A program made the position numbers and the translations under genes. From positions 1 to 64,000 of the forward strand of contig JAPLCA010000018.1 in assembly GCA_026392465.1 (NCBI GenBank): a stretch of DNA of 64,000 nucleotides, in the 5' to 3' direction. A model generated the notes under the pieces. That model had not been told where the DNA came from and did not search any database. It saw only the letters and a list, made by a program, of their open reading frames with translations. Positions within the stretch are counted from its first letter, which is position 1, and each line of letters starts with the position of its first letter. Source of the DNA: Propionibacteriales bacterium. Lineage in GTDB: Bacteria; Actinomycetota; Actinomycetes; Propionibacteriales; Nocardioidaceae. Shown here piece by piece: positions 61,942 to 64,000 of this stretch.

Positions 61942-62889
61942 ATGTCCGAAGTCATCGTGCTCGTCGACGTCGTCGACGGCAACGCCACCAAGCCCAGCCT
62001 CGAGCTCCTCACGATCGCCCGCAAGATCGGCGAGCCGTCGGCCGTCGTCTTCGGCGCAGACGTCCCGGCCTCGCTGGCCGAGCACGGCGCCGAGAAGATC
62101 TACCAGCTCGACGACGCCGTCTACGGCGAGTACCTCGTCGGCCCCAAGGCCGAGGCGCTCACCAAGATCGTCACCGACGCCTCCGCCGCAGCGGTGCTCG
62201 TCCCCTCCACCACCGAGGGCAAGGAGATCGCCGCCCGCGTGGCGCTCAAGACCGAGTCGGGCCTGATCACCGACGCCGTCGACGTCTCGGTCGACGGCGA
62301 CACCGTCACCACGACGCAGTCGGTGTTCGCCGGGAACTTCACCGTCGACGCCCAGGTCACGAAGGGCATCCCGGTCATCGCCGTGAAGCCGAACTCCGTG
62401 GCCCCCGAGGCCGCCTCCGGCGCCGGCACGGTCGAGGCCGTCTCGGTCGACGTCTCCGACGCCGCCAAGGGCGCCAAGATCGTCTCCACCAAGGAGAAGG
62501 CCGCGTCGGGCCGCCCCGAGCTGACCGAGGCCGCGATCGTGGTCTCCGGCGGTCGTGGCACCGGCGGCGACTTCTCCGAGGTCGAGGCCTTCGCCGACAC
62601 CCTCGGTGCCGCCGTCGGCGCCTCGCGCGCCGCGGTCGACTCGGGCTGGTACCCGCACAGCTTCCAGGTCGGCCAGACCGGCAAGACGGTCTCGCCGCAG
62701 CTGTACGTCGCCAACGGCATCTCCGGTGCCATCCAGCACCGGGCCGGCATGCAGACCTCGAAGACCATCGTCGCCGTGAACAAGGACGAGGAGGCGCCGA
62801 TCTTCGAGCTCGTCGACTTCGGTGTCGTGGGCGACCTCAAGACGGTCCTGCCGCAGGCCACCGAGGCCGCGAAGGCGCGCAAGGGCTGA
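61942..62889 (+). CDS. etfA: electron transfer flavoprotein subunit alpha
   Basis: A 315-residue FAD-binding subunit. The FAD domain holds [37 protein letters not shown] in sections, [23 protein letters not shown] and [22 protein letters not shown], all typical. In the ethylmalonyl-CoA pathway ETF would accept electrons from methylsuccinyl-CoA dehydrogenase, which is not encoded here. The ATG at 61942 has an AGGAG site. A terminator follows. Confidence 0.96.
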   Translation: MSEVIVLVDVVDGNATKPSLELLTIARKIGEPSAVVFGADVPASLAEHGAEKIYQLDDAVYGEYLVGPKAEALTKIVTDASAAAVLVPSTTEGKEIAARVALKTESGLITDAVDVSVDGDTVTTTQSVFAGNFTVDAQVTKGIPVIAVKPNSVAPEAASGAGTVEAVSVDVSDAAKGAKIVSTKEKAASGRPELTEAAIVVSGGRGTGGDFSEVEAFADTLGAAVGASRAAVDSGWYPHSFQVGQTGKTVSPQLYVANGISGAIQHRAGMQTSKTIVAVNKDEEAPIFELVDFGVVGDLKTVLPQATEAAKARKG

Positions 62890-62909
62890 TCAGCACCCGC
62901 CTCACCACG

Positions 62910-62939
62910 AGGGCCCCGGACCGCTCGGTCCGGGGCCCT
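62910..62939. terminator. etfBA hairpin terminator
   Basis: AGGGCCCCGGACCG and CGGTCCGGGGCCCT form a 14-bp stem, 20 bases after the etfA stop. Confidence 0.85.
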
Positions 62940-63097
62940 TCGTGCGTCCATGGCCCGTCGGGGCCACACATGATGGCCCATCCTGATCAGGTTGCAAGTT
63001 GGTGAAGTCCCCTCCGGGCCCTGTCGAAGGCCCGTCCGCCGGTGATAGCAATAGGGGCGCACGCGACTGCGTGCACCCATCTTCACAGGAGGAATCC

Positions 63098-64000
63098 ATG
63101 CGTCTCTCCCGACGTACTCGCGTCGCGGGCGTAGCCCTGCTCGCCGCGGGCAGCCTCGTCCTGGCGGCCTGCGGCGGAGGCGGTGACGACTCCGGGTCCA
63201 GCGACTCGGTGATCACCAACTTCAGCACCGAGCCCCAGAACCCGCTCGTCCCCACGTCGACGAACGAGACCGGTGGCGGTCGTGCCATCGACCTGCTCTT
63301 CGCCGGTCTGGTCTCGTACCAGAAGGACGGCTCGAGCGTGAACGAGGTCGCGGAGTCGATCGAGTCCGACGACAACGTCACCTGGACCGTGAAGCTGAAG
63401 GACTGGAAGTTCTCCGACGGCACGCCGGTCACCGCGAAGTCGTTCGTCGACGCGTGGAACTACGGCGCGCTCAGCACCAACAAGCAGCTCGCCAGCTACT
63501 TCTTCTACCCGATCAAGGGCTTCGACGCCGTCCAGGCCGAGAAGCCGACGGCCAAGACGCTCGAGGGCCTCAAGGTCGTCGACGACAAGACCTTCACGAT
63601 CGAGCTCAACCAGCCTGAGGCCGACTTCCCGGCGCGTCTGGGCTACTCGGCGTTCTACCCGCTGCCCGAGTCCGCGTTCGAGGACATCAAGGCCTACGGC
63701 GAGGACCCGATCGGCAACGGCCCGTACAAGATGGACGGCAAGGGTGCCTGGGAGCACGACGTCCAGATCAAGCTCGTCCCGAACGAGGAGTACGACGGCG
63801 TCCGCAAGCCCAAGAACGGCGGCGTCACGCTGAAGTTCTTCACCAACCCGGACACCGCATACACCGCCGTCCAGACCGGTGACCTCGACGTCCTCGACGC
63901 CGTGCCGCCGAGCGCGCTCTCGACCTTCCAGTCGGACAGCTCGGTCCAGGCCATCTCCGAGCCCGGCTCGGTCTTCGGCTCGGTCACCATCCCCGAGCGC
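63098..64000 (+). CDS. peptide-type ABC transporter substrate-binding lipoprotein, partial
   Basis: The first 301 residues of a family-5 (OppA/DppA-like) binding protein; the frame runs off the window end. The signal peptide has lipobox LAAC ([18 protein letters not shown]). Family landmarks are the [14 protein letters not shown] start, [30 protein letters not shown] in sections, [10 protein letters not shown] and [19 protein letters not shown]. It binds oligopeptides at the cell surface for import. The ATG at 63098 has an ACAGGAGGA site. A 157-nt gap follows the etfA terminator; permease genes should follow outside the window. Confidence 0.92.
   Translation, partial: MRLSRRTRVAGVALLAAGSLVLAACGGGGDDSGSSDSVITNFSTEPQNPLVPTSTNETGGGRAIDLLFAGLVSYQKDGSSVNEVAESIESDDNVTWTVKLKDWKFSDGTPVTAKSFVDAWNYGALSTNKQLASYFFYPIKGFDAVQAEKPTAKTLEGLKVVDDKTFTIELNQPEADFPARLGYSAFYPLPESAFEDIKAYGEDPIGNGPYKMDGKGAWEHDVQIKLVPNEEYDGVRKPKNGGVTLKFFTNPDTAYTAVQTGDLDVLDAVPPSALSTFQSDSSVQAISEPGSVFGSVTIPER

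Noticed and set aside
63040-63060. TAGCAAT as promoter -10 of the substrate-binding protein gene
   Set aside because: No -35 at a proper distance could be found and the hexamer is off consensus, so it is not listed as a feature.

Overview
The window is 64 kb of very GC-rich, densely coded DNA from an actinobacterial chromosome. Three things point to the order Propionibacteriales, probably Nocardioidaceae (an Aeromicrobium- or Nocardioides-like genus; the genus is inference). One is the actinobacterial order hom-thrC-thrB-rho-rpmE-prfA-prmC-sua5-wecA-atpIBEFHAGDC-DUF2550. The second is nucS in place of a MutS-type repair gene. The third is the common use of leaderless GTG/ATG starts.

Layout. 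0.2-3 kb: a flavin oxidoreductase, a DUF952 protein and a GAF/degenerate-EAL protein, preceded by a 31-bp tandem repeat. 3.2-7 kb: tRNA-Arg(CCG), a CheY-like regulator, argS and lysA. 6.9-10.4 kb: azlC/azlD amino-acid exporter, an MmpS-like protein, soxR and a divergent MFS exporter. 10.4-13.8 kb: threonine branch hom-thrC-thrB. 13.9-19 kb: rho, glutathione peroxidase, rpmE, prfA, prmC. 19-29.2 kb: sua5, wecA and the complete F1Fo ATP synthase operon. 29.3-33 kb: cobalamin adenosyltransferase divergent from ethylmalonyl-CoA mutase. 33-38 kb: cell-wall peptidase, a DUF1990 gene remnant, nucS, a lipoprotein and 3-hydroxybutyryl-CoA dehydrogenase. 39-42.3 kb: a DivIVA/Scy-like coiled coil, crotonyl-CoA carboxylase/reductase and the epimerase. 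42.4-47 kb: an accessory cassette. 47-49.3 kb: thiolase and meaB. 49.3-56 kb: small membrane proteins, YbbN, lipoprotein, Nudix, a GlgE-like protein and a crotonase. 56.7-61 kb: very long Ala/Glu coiled-coil proteins. 61-64 kb: etfB-etfA and the start of a peptide-type substrate-binding lipoprotein.

Two systems stand out. (1) The genes for acetyl-CoA to methylsuccinyl-CoA (thiolase, dehydrogenase, crotonase, Ccr, epimerase, Ecm), the B12 support genes (adenosyltransferase, MeaB) and ETF are spread through 30-63 kb. Several promoters among them share a GTTAC-N6-GTAAC-like palindrome laid over the -10 element, which suggests one acyl-CoA-responsive regulon. (2) Between the epimerase and the thiolase lies a cassette of two stand-alone LysR-type HTH proteins, a 73-residue cationic four-cysteine peptide, a fusion of a PqqD-like domain (RRE) with an M50 protease, an ABC ATPase and two membrane proteins. 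It looks like an undescribed ribosomal-peptide (RiPP/bacteriocin-like) system.

The Rho protein at the canonical rho locus has substitutions at the Walker A lysine and both arginine-finger positions. Its ATPase competence is therefore in doubt.
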